A DNA stretch of 64,000 nucleotides from Streptomyces sp. NBC_00306 (lineage in GTDB: Bacteria > Actinomycetota > Actinomycetes > Streptomycetales > Streptomycetaceae), in the NCBI RefSeq assembly GCF_036169555.1, contig NZ_CP108032.1, positions 3,410,001-3,474,000 on the forward strand. The letters are read 5' to 3'. Position numbers and translations under genes: made by a program. The notes under the pieces were generated by a model. It made no database searches. It had not been told where the DNA came from and saw nothing but the letters and a program-made list of their open reading frames with translations. Of this stretch, positions 35,711 to 44,174 are shown piece by piece (the first letter of the stretch is position 1; each line of letters starts with the position of its first letter).

Positions 35711-36184
35711 GTGAGCGAGAAGAAGGTCAGCGTCCTGGAGGGCTTCAAGGCCTTCCTGATGCGCGGCAATGTCATCGACCTGGCCGTCGCGGTCGTCATC
35801 GGCGCGGCATTCACCCAGATCGTGAACGCCGTGGTGAAGGGCGTCATCAACCCGCTGGTCGGCGCCTTCGGCACCAAGAACCTCGACTCCTACAGCTCCT
35901 GCCTCAAGGGAACCTGCCGGGAGGTGAACGGCGAGATCGACGGCATCAAGATCATGTGGGGTTCCGTCCTCGGCGCGACGCTCACCTTCCTGATCACGGC
36001 CGCCGTCGTCTACTTCCTGATGGTGCTCCCGATGTCCAAGTACCTGGCCAGGAAGGCGGAGCGGGACGCGGCGAAGGAAGGCGCGAAGGAGATCGTCGAG
36101 CTGAGCGAGCTGGAGGTGCTCAAGGAGATCCGCGACGCCGTCGTGGCTCAGTCGCAGCGCGGTTCGGGGCACGACCGCCCCTAG
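35711..36184 (+). CDS. mscL: Large-conductance mechanosensitive channel MscL
   Basis: Pore-forming membrane protein releasing solutes on hypo-osmotic shock. The 157-residue chain has the N-terminal FKAFLMRGNVIDLAVAVVIGAAFTQIVNAVVK (first helix), an extracellular loop, a second helix (LGATLTFLITAAVVYFLMVLPM) and a charged C-terminal helix. The loop contains SSCLKGTC, two cysteines five residues apart, which is unusual for MscL and could form a disulfide. GAAGAAGGG lies 7 bases before the GTG start; a TTG one codon earlier is also possible. Confidence 0.93.
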   Translation: MSEKKVSVLEGFKAFLMRGNVIDLAVAVVIGAAFTQIVNAVVKGVINPLVGAFGTKNLDSYSSCLKGTCREVNGEIDGIKIMWGSVLGATLTFLITAAVVYFLMVLPMSKYLARKAERDAAKEGAKEIVELSELEVLKEIRDAVVAQSQRGSGHDRP

Positions 36185-36254
36185 GTGTATTGCCCTGGAG
36201 CGCGCCGGTTCGGAGGGGGTGGGCTCGGGCGGGGCGGCTCGGACGTGGTGGGGC

Positions 36255-36461
36255 TCAGATGTGGTGGGGCGGCTTCTCGTCGAGGAAGCGCGCCAGATCA
36301 TCGGCGCTCCCACCGCTCGCGGAGGGCCGCTCGCCCCACCCACGGTCCGTATCGTCCGAGGACTGCTGGTCCAGCGGATCGTCGAAGTCGATCCTCGGCT
36401 TCGGGGGCTGCTGCCGGGGCTGCTTCGCGTCTCGCGGTCCGGGGGCGGGGGCGGCACTCAT
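36255..36461 (-). CDS. Conserved small hypothetical protein
   Basis: A 68-residue hydrophilic protein with Pro/Gln-rich start (MSAAPAPGPRDAKQPRQQ) and an acidic end (FDDPLDQQSSDDTDRGWGERP, then DDLARFLDEKPPHHI). I recall similar short proteins in other Streptomyces but no function. An in-frame ATG further upstream would run through the 24 bp repeats and is less likely. It is divergent from the LtrA gene, with a repeat array between them. Confidence 0.6.
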   Translation of the reverse strand: MSAAPAPGPRDAKQPRQQPPKPRIDFDDPLDQQSSDDTDRGWGERPSASGGSADDLARFLDEKPPHHI

Positions 36462-36520
36462 GCCTCCAGGGTACGGCGACGGCCAGGCCCCTCCTCGCGG
36501 CCGAGGCCCGGCCCGCGACC

Positions 36521-36600
36521 ATGACCCACGCCCGGCCCGTGGTCGCGACCCACGCCCGGTCCGTGGTCGCGACCCACGCCCGGTCCGTGGTCGCGACCCG
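36521..36600. repeat. 24 bp tandem repeat containing a palindrome
   Basis: The unit GCGACCCACGCCCGGTCCGT + GGTC (24 bp) occurs twice exactly (36545-36592) with a diverged copy before and a partial one after. Each junction makes the perfect palindrome GGTCGCGACC (36541, 36565, 36589). Within the unit CCACG and CGTGG are inverted. The rest of the 400 bp between the divergent genes (36462-36862) is GC-rich with no gene seen. Confidence 0.85.
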
Positions 36601-36862
36601 AACAGCACGATCCGGCCGGGCCCGGTCCGATCGCCGGGCCCCTATCCAGCCCCAGTCCCCGATCCAGCCCCTGCTCGCGGCCCGAGCCGCGTCCGGACCG
36701 CATGGGATCGGCCCGCATCCCTGGCCGCACCCGGGTTCGCTCCTCGCCTGACGCCCCGCGCACCGGTGCCGCACCCCGGACGCGCGGGACGGGATGGTCG
36801 CCGCGCGTCTGGGTGCCGCGCCTCTGGGTGCCGGGGCGCGCCCGCTCTGCTGTGCTGGGTAC

Positions 36863-38068
36863 ATGACGTCCTCAGCCACCGGACCCGGCTTCGGGCCACT
36901 GCGCCGTATGACTCCCCGCAGTCGCGACGAGGAGCACCGCTCGGCCACACCGCTCGAGCTCTTCTTCGATCTGTGTTTCGTCGTCGCCGTGGCCCAGGCG
37001 GGCCTTCAGCTCGTCCACGCCCTCGCCGAGGGCCACCCCGGCACCGGCGTCATCGGCTATGCCTACGTCTTCTTCGGCGTGTGGTGGGCCTGGATGAACT
37101 TCACCTGGTTCGCCTCGGCGTACGACTGCGACGACGTGCCCTACCGGATCGCCACGTTCTTCCAGATCGCCGGCGTCCTCGTCTACGCGGCCGGGGTGCC
37201 CCGGGCCTTCAACGACAACGACTGGACCGTTGCCGTCGTCGGGTACCTGATCATGCGCGCGGCCCTGACGACGCAGTGGCTGCGAGCAGCCGCCGCCGAG
37301 AGCGGCCCGGCCAGAAGGACGACGCTGACGTACGCGGCCAGCCTGGTGGTGTGCCAGGCCGGCTGGGTGGTTCTGCTGTTCGTGCCGGACGACTGGAAGC
37401 GCTGGTTGTTCCTCGTCGTGGTCGTGGCCGAACTGCTGATCCCGATGATCGCCGAACGCAACCATCAGACGCCGTGGCACGCTCACCACATCAGCGAGCG
37501 GTACGGCCTGTTCACCCTGATCGTGCTGGGCGAGACGATGGCCGCCAGCACCGTCGCCGTGCAGTCCGCGCTGGACGAGAACGAGGCTCTCGGGAAGCTG
37601 CTGCCCATCGCGGGCGGCGGTCTGCTGATCGTGTTCTCCGCCTGGTGGATCTACTTCGCCGTGCCGGCCCACGAACGGCTGGTCTCCAACCGGCAGGCCA
37701 TCCCCTGGGGCTACGGGCACCTCCTGATCTTCGGGTCGGCCGCCGCGATCGGTGCCGGCATCGAGGTGGCGGTCGAGCACGCGATCGGCAAGGCCCACAT
37801 CAGCTCCTTCGCCGCGGCGGCGGCCGTCACCGTCCCGGCGGCGCTGTTCATGTTCATGGTCTGGCTGCTGCACGCGCGCTACTTCAAGCGCGGCAAGGCG
37901 CAGCAGCTGGACCTGCCGGCGGGCGCGGCGGTGATCCTCGCCTGTACGTTCGCGGGTGATGCGGCCGTCCTGCTGGCAGGGCTGGCCTCGGCGGCCACGG
38001 TGGCCGTGGGCCTGTTCCTGAGCACCCAGCACCCGGACGCCTATCCCCGTGATACGCAAGGGACATGA
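36863..38068 (+). CDS. Low temperature requirement A (LtrA) family membrane protein
   Basis: A 401-residue multi-helix membrane protein of the LtrA family. Typical are EEHRSATPLELFFDLCFVVAVAQ near residue 25, WWAWMNFTWFASAYD near 73 and HISERYGLFTLIVLGE near 215. LtrA was named for cold-sensitive growth of Listeria; the molecular role is unknown. It overlaps the next gene by 4 bases (ATGA), so the peptidase is translated from the same mRNA. The 24 bp palindromic array lies 260-340 bp upstream. Confidence 0.9.
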   Translation: MTSSATGPGFGPLRRMTPRSRDEEHRSATPLELFFDLCFVVAVAQAGLQLVHALAEGHPGTGVIGYAYVFFGVWWAWMNFTWFASAYDCDDVPYRIATFFQIAGVLVYAAGVPRAFNDNDWTVAVVGYLIMRAALTTQWLRAAAAESGPARRTTLTYAASLVVCQAGWVVLLFVPDDWKRWLFLVVVVAELLIPMIAERNHQTPWHAHHISERYGLFTLIVLGETMAASTVAVQSALDENEALGKLLPIAGGGLLIVFSAWWIYFAVPAHERLVSNRQAIPWGYGHLLIFGSAAAIGAGIEVAVEHAIGKAHISSFAAAAAVTVPAALFMFMVWLLHARYFKRGKAQQLDLPAGAAVILACTFAGDAAVLLAGLASAATVAVGLFLSTQHPDAYPRDTQGT

Positions 38069-39120
38069 CCCAGTCAGCGGACAGGACCCGCCACGACGCA
38101 CTGACCGATGTGGCCGGGCTGCGCGTCGGCCACGCGCGCGTGGCGGCCGACGGCGCGCTCAGCGGTACCACCGTCGTCCTCGCTCCCGAAGGCGGGGCGA
38201 TCGCGGCTGTCGACGTGCGGGGAGGCGGCCCCGGTACACATGAGACGGACGCGCTCGACCCGCGCAATCTGGTTCAACGGATCGACGCCGTGGTCCTGAC
38301 CGGCGGCAGCGCCTTCGGGCTGGACTCGACGGCCGGTGTGATGGCCTGGCTGGAGGAGCAGGGGCGGGGCGTTCCGGTCGGCGGACCCGGCCGGGTCGTT
38401 CCCGTGGTGCCGGCCGCCTGTGTCTTCGACCTGGGCCGCGGCGGTGACTGGAAGGCGCGGCCCGATGCGTCGACCGGGCGGGCGGCCGTCGAGGATGCCG
38501 CTCGCACCGAGACCGGCGCACCGGTCGCGACGGGCGGCGTCGGGGCAGGCACGGGCGCTGTGATCGGCGGCCTCAAGGGCGGTGTCGGCACGGCGAGCAC
38601 GGTGCTCGACTCCGGCGTCACGGTCGCGGCCCTCGTGGTCGCGAACGCGGCGGGCTCTGCGGTCGATCCGGCCACCGGCGTGCTCTACGGGCAGTACATC
38701 CAGGGGCCGGTGCGGTATCCGACCGCGGAGGTGCACGCGGCCGCGACCCGGCGGCTGGAGGAGGCACGGGCGGCGGGCGGCCCACCACCGCTCAACACCA
38801 CCCTTGTCGTCGTCGGCACCGACGCCGCCCTCACCCGCGCCCAGGCGCAGAAGCTCGCGGGCACCGCGCACGACGGCATCGCGCGCGCCGTACGGCCGGT
38901 GCATCTCCTCAGCGACGGCGACACCGTGTTCACCCTCGCCACCGGTGCGATGCCGCTGGATGCGGCGAATCCCCTCGCGCTCAACGACGTTCTCGCGGCC
39001 GGCGCGGACGTGGTGACGCGGGCCATCGTGCAGGCGGTCCTCGCGGCACAGGGCATCGAGGGACCGGGCGGGGTCTTCCCCGCGTACCGGGAGCTGTACG
39101 ACATCGGCAGACCTACGTGA
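38065..39120 (+). CDS. P1 family peptidase (DmpA/beta-aminopeptidase-like Ntn hydrolase)
   Basis: A 351-residue self-processing N-terminal nucleophile enzyme. TDVAGLRVGHARV near the start, VVLTGGSAFGLDSTAGVMAWLEE, and GGVGAGTGAVIGGLKGGVGTAS are family motifs. LNTTLVVVGTDAALTRAQ near residue 245 is the place of the nucleophile; here it is Thr rather than the Ser of DmpA, so the expected cleavage lies before Thr. The ATG overlaps the LtrA stop by 4 bases. Pairing of LtrA with this peptidase is notable but unexplained. Confidence 0.88.
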   Translation: MTQSADRTRHDALTDVAGLRVGHARVAADGALSGTTVVLAPEGGAIAAVDVRGGGPGTHETDALDPRNLVQRIDAVVLTGGSAFGLDSTAGVMAWLEEQGRGVPVGGPGRVVPVVPAACVFDLGRGGDWKARPDASTGRAAVEDAARTETGAPVATGGVGAGTGAVIGGLKGGVGTASTVLDSGVTVAALVVANAAGSAVDPATGVLYGQYIQGPVRYPTAEVHAAATRRLEEARAAGGPPPLNTTLVVVGTDAALTRAQAQKLAGTAHDGIARAVRPVHLLSDGDTVFTLATGAMPLDAANPLALNDVLAAGADVVTRAIVQAVLAAQGIEGPGGVFPAYRELYDIGRPT

Positions 39121-39254
39121 CATGACGGCCCGTCGAGTGCGGGGAACTTCACAATGAGCCCCTTCGTTTTCCAGAACGCAGGACACGTTGTCAGACCCAG
39201 GGGCTACGTTTAGCAACCACCAAGTGACTTGCGGCGACGGCCTGGAGACCCACC

Positions 39255-40040
39255 TTGAACGATCCGTACGAGACAACCGAGGCGCACCTCGAGCGACTCC
39301 TCGGTCGGGCGCTCAACTCCTTCGATCTGCCCGACGCGACGGTCGGGCGGCTCGACTCGGCGCTGGCTCACGCGAGTTCGCTGCACTCCTCGCACCACAG
39401 CGCGGTCCTGGACCGCGTGACGTACCGGCATGCGTATCTGCTCAGCGACGGGAGTTCGCTCGTCCTGTGGGAGCTCGTCCACAGCACCGGGCGGAGCGGC
39501 GCCGAGCAGCACGAGCTCTACACCGAGGAGTCGGAGGCGCGGCTCGCCGCGTCCCGGCTGCCCTCCGGCTTCCCCGGGTTCGCCACGACGGACGGCGATT
39601 CCGCTTCCGGGGCCGCCGGGCTGAGCTTCAGCGACCTGGGCGCGGACCTCGACGCCGACTTCGAGCTCCTCGCCGCCCTCATGACCGCACCCCCGGCCGC
39701 GCTCCCCCGGATGTACGTCCCGGACAACTCCGCGGACCACGCCCGCCGGGTCCTGCGCCGCGCCGAGAACGGCGACCGGCCGGGCGAGGAGACCGCGGGG
39801 CTGCTGCGCGCGGCGTTCGCGCACCACATCACGCAGGTCTTCGGCCGTCAGTACCGGGTGGACGGCAAGGACGCGGGCTTCACCCTGTACGAGCACGCGT
39901 TCCTGCTGCTCGACGGCACCGAGACGAGCCTGTGGGAGGTCGAGCACACGGCCACCCCGGACGGCCGCCACATGTGCGAGGTGTACGGATCGGAGCACAC
40001 CGCGCGCGAAGCCATGGAGCTCCGCGCACGGGTGCGCTGA
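39255..40040 (+). CDS. DUF6227 family protein
   Basis: A 261-residue soluble protein of the Streptomyces DUF6227 type, function unknown. Two similar halves can be seen: YRHAYLLSDGSSLVLWELVHSTG near residue 57 and YEHAFLLLDGTETSLWEVEHTATPDGRHMCEVY near residue 212, which look like an internal duplication. GGAGACC precedes the TTG start (TTGAACGATCCG). It is monocistronic and convergent with the fructose operon. Confidence 0.8.
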   Translation: MNDPYETTEAHLERLLGRALNSFDLPDATVGRLDSALAHASSLHSSHHSAVLDRVTYRHAYLLSDGSSLVLWELVHSTGRSGAEQHELYTEESEARLAASRLPSGFPGFATTDGDSASGAAGLSFSDLGADLDADFELLAALMTAPPAALPRMYVPDNSADHARRVLRRAENGDRPGEETAGLLRAAFAHHITQVFGRQYRVDGKDAGFTLYEHAFLLLDGTETSLWEVEHTATPDGRHMCEVYGSEHTAREAMELRARVR

Positions 40041-40074
40041 CCGGGCCTGTCGCCCAGGAATTCGGCGCCGGCCG

Positions 40075-42216
40075 TCAGGCGGCGGCGAGGACCTTGGTCT
40101 CCTCCTCGGCCTGCGCGGGTGCCTGTCCCGGCTGTGCCTTGCGGAGTCCCTTGAGCAGGACGACCGTCGCGGTGCTGACCAGCGTGCCGGCGACGATCGC
40201 GACGAGGTAGAGGAACGGGTTGCCGATCAGCGGCACCACGAAGATGCCGCCGTGCGGGGCGCGCAGTGTGCAGTCGAAGGCCATCGACAGCCCGCCGCTG
40301 ACCGCGCCGCCCGCCATCGCCGCCGGGATCACCCGCAGCGGGTCGGCCGCGGCGAACGGGATCGCGCCCTCCGTGATGAACGAAGCACCCAGCACCCAGG
40401 CGGCCTTGCCGTTCTCCCGCTCCGTCCTGGTGAACAGCCGCTTGCGTACGACGGTGGCGAGGGCCATCGCCAGCGGCGGCACCATGCCGGCGGCCATCAC
40501 CGCGGCCATGACCTTCAGCGAGCCCTCGTTGGGGTTGGCCAGCCCGCCGACCGCGAAGGCGTAGGCGACCTTGTTCAGCGGACCGCCGAGGTCGAAGCAC
40601 ATCATCAGCCCGAGGATGACGCCCAGGATCACGGCGTTGGCGCCGGAGAGGCCGGACAGCCAGTCGGTGAGCGCCTTCTGGAGCTCGGCGATCGGCTTGC
40701 CGACGACCAGGAACATCAGGAAGCCGACGACTGCGGACGAGACGAGCGGGATCACGACGACGGGCATGATGCCGCGCAGTGGCGCGGGGATCGGGACGCG
40801 TTGGATGGCCATCACCGTCGCACCCGCGAGGAGCCCGGCGATCAGGCCGCCGAGGAAGCCGGCGTTGATGGTGAGGGCGATCGCGCCGCCGACGAATCCG
40901 GGGACCAGACCGGGACGGTCGGCCATGCCGTAGGCGATGTAGCCGGCCAGTACGGGCACCAGGAAGCTGAAGGCGAGCCCGCCGACCTGGAAGAGGAGCG
41001 CGGCCCAGCTCGTGTGGTCGGTCCATGCGAAGTGCTCGGCGACGGACTTGGCGTCGGAGATCTCGTAGCCGCCGATGGCGAAGCCGAGGGCGATGAGGAG
41101 CCCGCCGGCGGCGACGAAGGGCACCATGTAACTGACGCCGCTCATCAGCCACTTGCGGAGCCGGGTGCCGTAGCCGTCGCCGGGGTCTCCCGCGGAGTCG
41201 GCCGGTGCGGCCGAGCCCGCGCTGACCTCACCGCGTTCGGCCTTGCCCCGTACCTCGTCGACGAGTGCCGCCGCCCTGCTGATGCCGGCCTTCACGCCGA
41301 CGTCGACGGTGGGCTTCCCGGCGAAGCGGGCCTTGTCCCGTACGGGGACGTCGTGGGCGAAGATCACACCGTCCGCGGCCCGCACGGTCTCGGGGTCGAG
41401 CCGGGTGAATCCGGCCGAACCCTGCGTCTCGACGTCGATGTGGACACCGGCCGCCTCGGCCGCCTTCTGAAGCGACTCGGCGGCCATGTAGGTGTGGGCT
41501 ATGCCGGTGGGGCAGGAGGTGACGGCGACGATCCGGAAGGGCGCGTCGTCGTCGCGGGCGGGTGGGGCCTGGGTGGGTGAGACCTGGGTGGGTGAGGCCT
41601 GGGCAGGCGCGGCCTGGGTGGGTGCGTCCTGGGCAGGTGCGGCCTGGGTGGGTGCGTCCTCCGCGGGTACCGCCACCGCGGGTGCGGGCGTGACCGCCGC
41701 CTCGGCCGGTCCGGCTGCCGTCTCCGGTTCACCGGGAGATTCCGGCCCGGCGGCCGGCTCTGCCTCCGTCGCCGGGGCCTCGCCGCGGATCAGGGAGGCC
41801 GCGGCGGGCGCGTCCGTCGTCGTCCTGAGCGCCGAGGTGAACGACTCGTCCATCAGCCGGCGGGCCAGCGACGACAGGATCGTCAGATGCGCGTCGTCCG
41901 CGCCCGCCGGGGCCGCTATCAGGAAGATCAGGTCCGCCGGACCGTCCGGGGCACCGAAGTCGACACCCGCGGCACTGCGGCCGAACGCCAGCGTCGGCTC
42001 CGTGACATGCGCGCTGCGGCAGTGCGGGATGCCGATACCGCCGTCCAGACCGGTCGGCATCTGCGCCTCGCGTGCGGCCACGTCCCCGAGGAACCCCTCG
42101 AGGTCCGTGACCCGGCCGAGTGCCACCATCCGTTCGGCCAGCGAGCGGGCCGCGGCCTCCTTCGTCGTCGCGGCCAGGTCGAGGTCGACCAGGTCCGCGG
42201 TGATCATCTCGCTCAT
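40075..42216 (-). CDS. fruA: Fructose-specific PTS enzyme II (EIIABC fusion)
   Basis: Imports fructose and phosphorylates it to fructose-1-phosphate. The 713-residue protein has an EIIA domain with phospho-His in GIGIPHCRS (near residue 65). A Thr/Pro/Ala/Gln linker with short repeats such as TQAAPAQ and TQVSPTQ follows. Next come an EIIB domain with phospho-Cys in AVTSCPTGIAHTYMAAE, and an EIIC membrane domain (GFVGGAIALTINAGFLGGLIAG) from about residue 350. It overlaps fruK by 4 bases and is the last gene of fruR-fruK-fruA. The linker repeat is visible at DNA level (41560-41660) and may vary in length between strains. Confidence 0.95.
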   Translation of the reverse strand: MSEMITADLVDLDLAATTKEAAARSLAERMVALGRVTDLEGFLGDVAAREAQMPTGLDGGIGIPHCRSAHVTEPTLAFGRSAAGVDFGAPDGPADLIFLIAAPAGADDAHLTILSSLARRLMDESFTSALRTTTDAPAAASLIRGEAPATEAEPAAGPESPGEPETAAGPAEAAVTPAPAVAVPAEDAPTQAAPAQDAPTQAAPAQASPTQVSPTQAPPARDDDAPFRIVAVTSCPTGIAHTYMAAESLQKAAEAAGVHIDVETQGSAGFTRLDPETVRAADGVIFAHDVPVRDKARFAGKPTVDVGVKAGISRAAALVDEVRGKAERGEVSAGSAAPADSAGDPGDGYGTRLRKWLMSGVSYMVPFVAAGGLLIALGFAIGGYEISDAKSVAEHFAWTDHTSWAALLFQVGGLAFSFLVPVLAGYIAYGMADRPGLVPGFVGGAIALTINAGFLGGLIAGLLAGATVMAIQRVPIPAPLRGIMPVVVIPLVSSAVVGFLMFLVVGKPIAELQKALTDWLSGLSGANAVILGVILGLMMCFDLGGPLNKVAYAFAVGGLANPNEGSLKVMAAVMAAGMVPPLAMALATVVRKRLFTRTERENGKAAWVLGASFITEGAIPFAAADPLRVIPAAMAGGAVSGGLSMAFDCTLRAPHGGIFVVPLIGNPFLYLVAIVAGTLVSTATVVLLKGLRKAQPGQAPAQAEEETKVLAAA

Positions 42217-43166
42217 CGCGGGCTCCCTTGCTCGGTGAGTACTCGGTCCAGAGGGATGTCCGCCGTCACCGTGACGTCGGACGGGTCGAGATCGGCCGGG
42301 GTCGGCATCACGCTGCCCGGCAGTTGCACGGCAGCGGCACCGTGCGCGACCGCGGCGGCCAGTGCGACCGGCCCCTCGCCGCCCACCGCGAGGAATCCGG
42401 CGAGAGACGCGTCGCCCGCGCCGACGTTGCTGCGGACGGTGGACACGGGCGCGTGGCCGAACCAGGTGCCCGCGGCGCAGGACAGCAGCTGGCCGTCGCC
42501 GCCCAGGCTGGCCAGTACCGCCCGCGCCCCCAGCTCCCGTAGCTCCTCGGCCGCCTTGACCGCGTCGCCGACGGTGGCGAGGGGGCGGCCGACGGCCTGC
42601 GCGAGTTCGTCGGCGTTGGGCTTGACGACGTCAGGGTGTGAACGCAGCGCCGCGAGCAGGGAGGGGCCCGAGGTGTCGAGGGCCACCCGGGCTCCGGCCG
42701 CGTGCGCGCGGGCGACCAACTCGGCGTACCACTCGGGTGCGAGGCCTCTCGGCAGACTGCCGCAGCAGGCGATCCATGACGCCGACGCACAGTGCGCCGT
42801 GGTGATGGACAGGAGTGACTCGGCTTCCGCGGCCGACAGTTCGGGGCCAGGCGCGTTGATCTTGGTGAGGGTGCCGTCCGGTTCGGCGAGCGCGATGTTG
42901 GAACGCGTCCCGCCGGTGACCGGGACCGCGGCGACCTCGATGCCCTGTCCGGCGAGCAGTTCCGCGACGAGCGCGCCGGGCGCCCCACCGAGCGGCATGA
43001 CGGCGACCGTGCGGTGACCCGCGGCCGCGACAGCCCGCGATACGTTGACGCCCTTGCCGCCCGGGTCCATCCGCTCGGCGGTGGCGCGCAGCACCTCGCC
43101 GCGGTCCAGCGCCGGGACCTCGTACGTACGGTCCAGCGACGGGTTCGGGGTGACGGTGAGAATCAT
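42213..43166 (-). CDS. fruK: 1-phosphofructokinase
   Basis: Phosphorylates fructose-1-phosphate to fructose-1,6-bisphosphate. The 317-residue PfkB-family kinase has MILTVTPNPSLDRTYEV at the start, DPGGKGVNVSRAVAAAGH near residue 36, and the ATP/catalytic signature SNVGAGDASLAGFL near residue 240 with the base Asp. The ATG overlaps the fruR stop by 4 bases (ATGA), and its own stop overlaps fruA, so all three genes are coupled. Confidence 0.95.
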   Translation of the reverse strand: MILTVTPNPSLDRTYEVPALDRGEVLRATAERMDPGGKGVNVSRAVAAAGHRTVAVMPLGGAPGALVAELLAGQGIEVAAVPVTGGTRSNIALAEPDGTLTKINAPGPELSAAEAESLLSITTAHCASASWIACCGSLPRGLAPEWYAELVARAHAAGARVALDTSGPSLLAALRSHPDVVKPNADELAQAVGRPLATVGDAVKAAEELRELGARAVLASLGGDGQLLSCAAGTWFGHAPVSTVRSNVGAGDASLAGFLAVGGEGPVALAAAVAHGAAAVQLPGSVMPTPADLDPSDVTVTADIPLDRVLTEQGSPR

Positions 43167-43924
43167 GCGCGTACGACTTCCGTGCCCGCGGCCTCGATCG
43201 CCGCGGCGTCCTTCGGGGCGAGCCCGCTGTCGGTGATGAGCAGGTCGACGTCGGTGAGGTCCCCGAAGCGGGCGAAGTGCTCCTCGCCGTGCTTGGCCGA
43301 GTCCGCGAGCAGCACCACACGCCGGGCGGCGGAGACCATCGCGCGCTTCACGGAGGCCTCCGCGAGATCCGGGGTGGTGAGGCCGTGTTCCGCGGAGAAG
43401 CCGTTGGCGCCGAGGAAGACGACATCGGCCCGGACCTCTCCGTACGCCCGGAGCGCCCAGGCGTCGACCGCCGCGCGCGTACGGTGCCGGACCCTGCCGC
43501 CCACCAGGTGGAGGTCGATCCCGGGATGGTCCGCGAGCCGGGCGGCCACCGGCAGGGCGTGGGTGACGACGGTGAGGGAGCACTCCAGCGGGAAGACTCC
43601 CGCGAGCCGTCCCACGGAGGAGCCGGCGTCGAGGATCACGCTGCCGTCGGTGGGGAGTTCGGCGAGGGCCGCCTGTGCGATGCGGTCCTTCTCGTCGGCC
43701 GCCGTCGACTCGCGCTCGGACAGATCGGGCTCGAAGTCGAGCCGCCCGGCCGGGATGGCGCCGCCGTGCACACGGCGCACGAGCCCCGCGCGGTCGAGGG
43801 CCTTGAGGTCGCGCCGGATGGTCTCGGCGGTGACCTGGAACTCCTCGGCCAGAGACAGCACGTCGACTCGGCCGCCGTCGCGGGCGAGACGCAGGATCTC
43901 CTGCTGGCGCTCCGGTGCGTACAT
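43163..43924 (-). CDS. fruR: DeoR-family repressor of the fructose operon
   Basis: A 253-residue DeoR-type regulator. The N-terminal helix-turn-helix (MYAPERQQEILRLARDGGRVDVLSLAEEFQVTAETIRRDL) is followed by LVRRVHGGAIP, both family hallmarks. The C-terminal sugar-phosphate sensor contains VILDAGSSVGRLA and VFLGANGFSAEHGL. It probably releases DNA when fructose-1-phosphate accumulates. It is the first gene of the operon, and two direct repeats upstream look like its binding sites. Confidence 0.92.
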   Translation of the reverse strand: MYAPERQQEILRLARDGGRVDVLSLAEEFQVTAETIRRDLKALDRAGLVRRVHGGAIPAGRLDFEPDLSERESTAADEKDRIAQAALAELPTDGSVILDAGSSVGRLAGVFPLECSLTVVTHALPVAARLADHPGIDLHLVGGRVRHRTRAAVDAWALRAYGEVRADVVFLGANGFSAEHGLTTPDLAEASVKRAMVSAARRVVLLADSAKHGEEHFARFGDLTDVDLLITDSGLAPKDAAAIEAAGTEVVRA

Positions 43925-43963
43925 GTGGTTTTACATCCGTTCCATGCCCGACCCTGTGGTTTT
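43924..43963. promoter_or_regulatory. Direct repeats upstream of fruR, likely FruR operators
   Basis: TGTGGTTTT occurs at 43924-43932 and 43955-43963, 31 bp apart, about three helical turns on the same face. The first touches the fruR start codon. DeoR-type proteins often bind spaced repeats of this kind. Confidence 0.55.
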
Positions 43964-44109
43964 GAGGGGAGAGTACGCCTGGATTTCGGCAAAGTAAACA
44001 GATACGGGCGGCGGACGGACACGTTCGGGCGGTGCGGTGTGCGGTGCGCGGTGTTACCTGAGGTCGGGTCGGCCGACGGGTGGCGCGGGCAGCGGAAGGG
44101 CGCGGACAG

Positions 44110-44154
44110 CGGAAGGGCCCGGACCGGGATCTCGTCCCCGGCCGGGCTCTTCCG
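44110..44154 (-). terminator. Terminator behind the MFS gene
   Basis: CGGAAGGGCCCGG and CCGGGCTCTTCCG pair over 13 positions with one G-U, just beyond the minus-strand MFS stop codon. It separates this gene from the upstream region of fruR. Confidence 0.75.
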
Positions 44155-44174
44155 TGTGCGGTTGTGTCCGCGGC

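Noticed and set aside
36521..36600. CRISPR-like array
   Set aside because: Units are contiguous with no unique spacers, only about three copies, and no cas genes.
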